Assembly (NCBI GenBank): GCA_905187655.1
Contig: CAJJIV010000051.1
Location: 1 to 7,167, forward strand
Direction of reading: 5' to 3'
Length of the DNA stretch: 7,167 bases
DNA from: an uncultured Eubacteriales bacterium
GTDB lineage: Bacteria > Bacillota > Clostridia > Christensenellales > UBA1242
In this document: positions 5,647-7,167 of the stretch, one piece after another
How the letters are laid out: each line of letters begins with the position of its first letter
Numbering within the stretch: position 1 is the stretch's first letter
Translations under genes and position numbers: made by a program
Notes under the pieces: model-generated
What the model saw: only the letters and a program-made list of their open reading frames with translations
Told to the model about the DNA's origin: nothing
Database searches by the model: none

Positions 5647-7167
5647 ATGACAAGGATTATACAAAAGTATCTTTGTAAGACGATGTTCCGGTCATTCGTG
5701 CTGTTGTTGGGGCTGATGTCCGTCACGGAATTGAGCGCGAATCCCGACCTTTCCGCGCTGGAAAGCGGCATGGACGCACCGACGCCCGCTCCGCAAGGGG
5801 GGGGGGAGATTTGCCCTGACAGGCAAGGTGTTGGATGAGACGGGAGCCGGAATTCCGGGTGCTTCCGTCGTCGTCAAGGGCAGTACGCGGGGCGTTACGA
5901 CCGACGTGGACGGCTCGTTCGAATTCGAGGTCGCCGCGGCCGACGTGCTCCAGATCTCCTATCTGGGTTACGAGACGCAGGAGATCACGGTGGGCGCCCA
6001 GACCAATATCACCGTCCAGCTCAAGCCGCAGGTTTCCGAGCTGGAGACCGTGACGGTCGTGGCCTACGGCAAGCAACGCAAGGAGAGTATCATCGGCGCC
6101 ATCAACACGATCGACACCGACCAACTGCGGGTGCAGTCGGGACAGCTCTCGTCGAACCTGGCCGGTAAGCTGGCCGGTGTCGTCGTGATGCAGCGTTCGG
6201 GCGAGCCGGGCAAGAGCGCCGATTTCTGGATCCGCGGCGTGAACACCTTCGGCGAGAACAACAAGCCGCTGATTCTCGTGGACGGTATCGAGCGCGAAAT
6301 GGACCTCGTGGACGTGGACGACATCGCGTCGCTTTCGATTCTGAAGGACGCTACGGCCACGGCGCTCTACGGTGTGCGCGGTGCGAACGGTATCGTGCTC
6401 ATCACCACCAAGCGCGGTTCGGAAGGGGCCGCCAAGGTCAGCGTCAAGGCCGAGTTCGGCCTCACGCAGCCGGTGAAGGTCCCCGAGATGGCCAATGCCG
6501 AGCAGTGGATCGACTACTACAACGAAATCTCCACCTACGAGGAGGGTTCGATCAAGCCGATCGACGACTATCAGAAGCAAATGTACCTGAGCGGCGCCGA
6601 TCCCGACCTCTATCCGAACGTGGACTGGATGGACGCCATCTACAAGAATCTGGCGATGACCGGCCGCGTGAATGTCAGCGCGTCGGGCGGTAACAAGAAC
6701 GTCCGCTACTACGTGGGCGGTTCCTACTATACGGAGGGCGGTATGTTCAACATGGCCGACAACAACAATTACAACGCCCAGATGAACTTCAACCGCTTCA
6801 GCTTCCGTTCGAACATCGACATCAACATCACCAAATCGACCGAGCTGGGCCTTTCGCTTTCGACGCAGTACACCAGCAAGAACAAACCCGGCGGCGTGAA
6901 TTCCGACGTGAACAACGATTTCTACGCCTATGCGATGCGCACGACGCCGATTTCGAACCCGACGATCTATTCGGACGGCACGCTGGCGGTTCCTCCCGAG
7001 GGCGGCGGCGCGGTGAACGTCTATAACATGCTCAACTACCAGGGCTACACGAAGGACAACCGGACGATGGCCCAGTCGCTCATCTCGCTGACGCAGGACT
7101 TCTCGGACATCATCACCGAGGGCCTGAAGGTGAACGCCAAGTTCTCGTGGGATATCGACAGCAACAA
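5647..7167 (+). CDS. SusC/RagA-family TonB-dependent outer-membrane transporter, N-terminal half, frameshifted at a G10 run
   Basis: This is the N-terminal half of a TonB-dependent importer. These proteins form outer-membrane barrels capped by a SusD-like lipoprotein and import glycans or peptides. The start at 5647 gives a signal peptide (basic residues, then FVLLLGLMSV, likely cleavage near SANPD, residues 30-34). The frame breaks at ten Gs (5797-5806). With nine Gs one open frame runs to the window edge, giving about 506 residues of an expected 950-1100. In that numbering a carboxypeptidase-regulatory-like domain spans about 57-128 (LTGKVLDETG... DVDGSF). A TonB-box-like ETVTVVAYG lies at 133-141. 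The plug domain runs to about 257, with PLILVDGIE, LKDATATALYG (232-242), RGANGIVLITTKRG. Barrel strands follow. No STN domain is present. The substrate cannot be told; the susD partner would lie beyond the window. As read, translation stops at 5836-5838 after 63 residues. Confidence 0.93.
5797..5806 (+). repeat. Poly-G tract (G10) interrupting the SusC-family reading frame
   Basis: Ten consecutive Gs lie between the signal peptide and the first folded domain. Upstream coding is in the frame of the ATG at 5647; downstream coding, from RFALTGKVLDE, is in the next frame. Nine or twelve Gs would join them, nine giving QGGGRFALTG. Such runs are prone both to sequencing or assembly error and to slipped-strand changes in the cell. 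Confidence 0.9.

Noticed and set aside
5647..5838. The 63-codon frame from 5647 as a separate small protein.
   Set aside because: Its first 50 residues are the SusC signal peptide and linker. The remainder is out-of-frame reading after the G10 run, ending at a chance TGA.
5723..6580. A 285-codon open frame on the - strand opposite the SusC-family gene.
   Set aside because: GC-rich coding DNA often leaves the opposite strand open. The + strand frame encodes unmistakable SusC/RagA domains across the same bases, while the - strand product shows no recognisable domain.
5340..7167. Recent horizontal transfer of a SusC gene into a Clostridia genome.
   Set aside because: No transposase, integrase, inverted repeats or target duplication is seen. 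The insertion would destroy an essential sporulation operon, and the transporter needs an outer membrane. A chimeric assembly explains it better, although read data are needed to be certain.
1..7167. CRISPR arrays, tRNA or rRNA genes, riboswitches, insertion sequences, toxin-antitoxin or defence genes.
   Set aside because: I looked for these on both strands and saw no repeat-spacer pattern, RNA gene signature, transposase motif or defence-type protein. The known genes account for nearly all of the sequence.

Overview
The window is two unrelated pieces of bacterial DNA joined at about position 5325-5350. The left three quarters (1 to about 5335) is AT-rich, roughly 30% GC by eye. It encodes housekeeping and sporulation genes of a spore-forming Firmicute, most likely a member of Clostridia. 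The right part (from about 5340 to 7167) becomes GC-rich, roughly 60% in the coding region. It encodes the N-terminal half of a SusC/RagA-type TonB-dependent outer-membrane transporter, a family of Bacteroidota; the codon choice (GGC, ACG, TCG, GAC) suggests Alistipes or a relative. A diderm nutrient importer spliced into an essential sporulation operon of a monoderm is best explained by a chimeric metagenomic contig rather than real gene transfer.

Left part, all on the + strand. nrnA (5' end cut by the window edge), truB and an endonuclease IV-like gene (nfo) form a tight translationally coupled unit with overlapping stops and starts. efp follows with its own strong ribosome binding site and perhaps its own promoter, and ends in a clear rho-independent terminator at 3224-3255. 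After the terminator comes the spoIIIA operon: spoIIIAA, AB, AC and AD are intact and closely spaced. Only the first 17 codons of spoIIIAE, a start overlapping the spoIIIAD stop followed by a signal-peptide-like stretch, are present before the foreign sequence begins. These genes make the engulfment-stage channel ('feeding tube') between mother cell and forespore. nrnA-truB next to rbfA/infB, and efp next to spoIIIA, are neighbourhoods known from many Firmicutes.

Right part. A non-coding leader of about 300 bases (5340-5646) contains a hairpin and a 9-bp direct repeat. It precedes a SusC-family gene starting at 5647: signal peptide, carboxypeptidase-regulatory-like domain, TonB-box-like segment, plug domain and the beginning of the barrel, running off the window. 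The frame is broken by a run of ten Gs at 5797-5806. Removing one G restores one continuous open frame to the window edge. The run may be a sequencing or assembly error, or a phase-variable switch.

No new biological system can be supported here. The two points worth following are the junction and the G10 tract. No tRNA, rRNA, CRISPR array, insertion sequence or attachment site was recognised.
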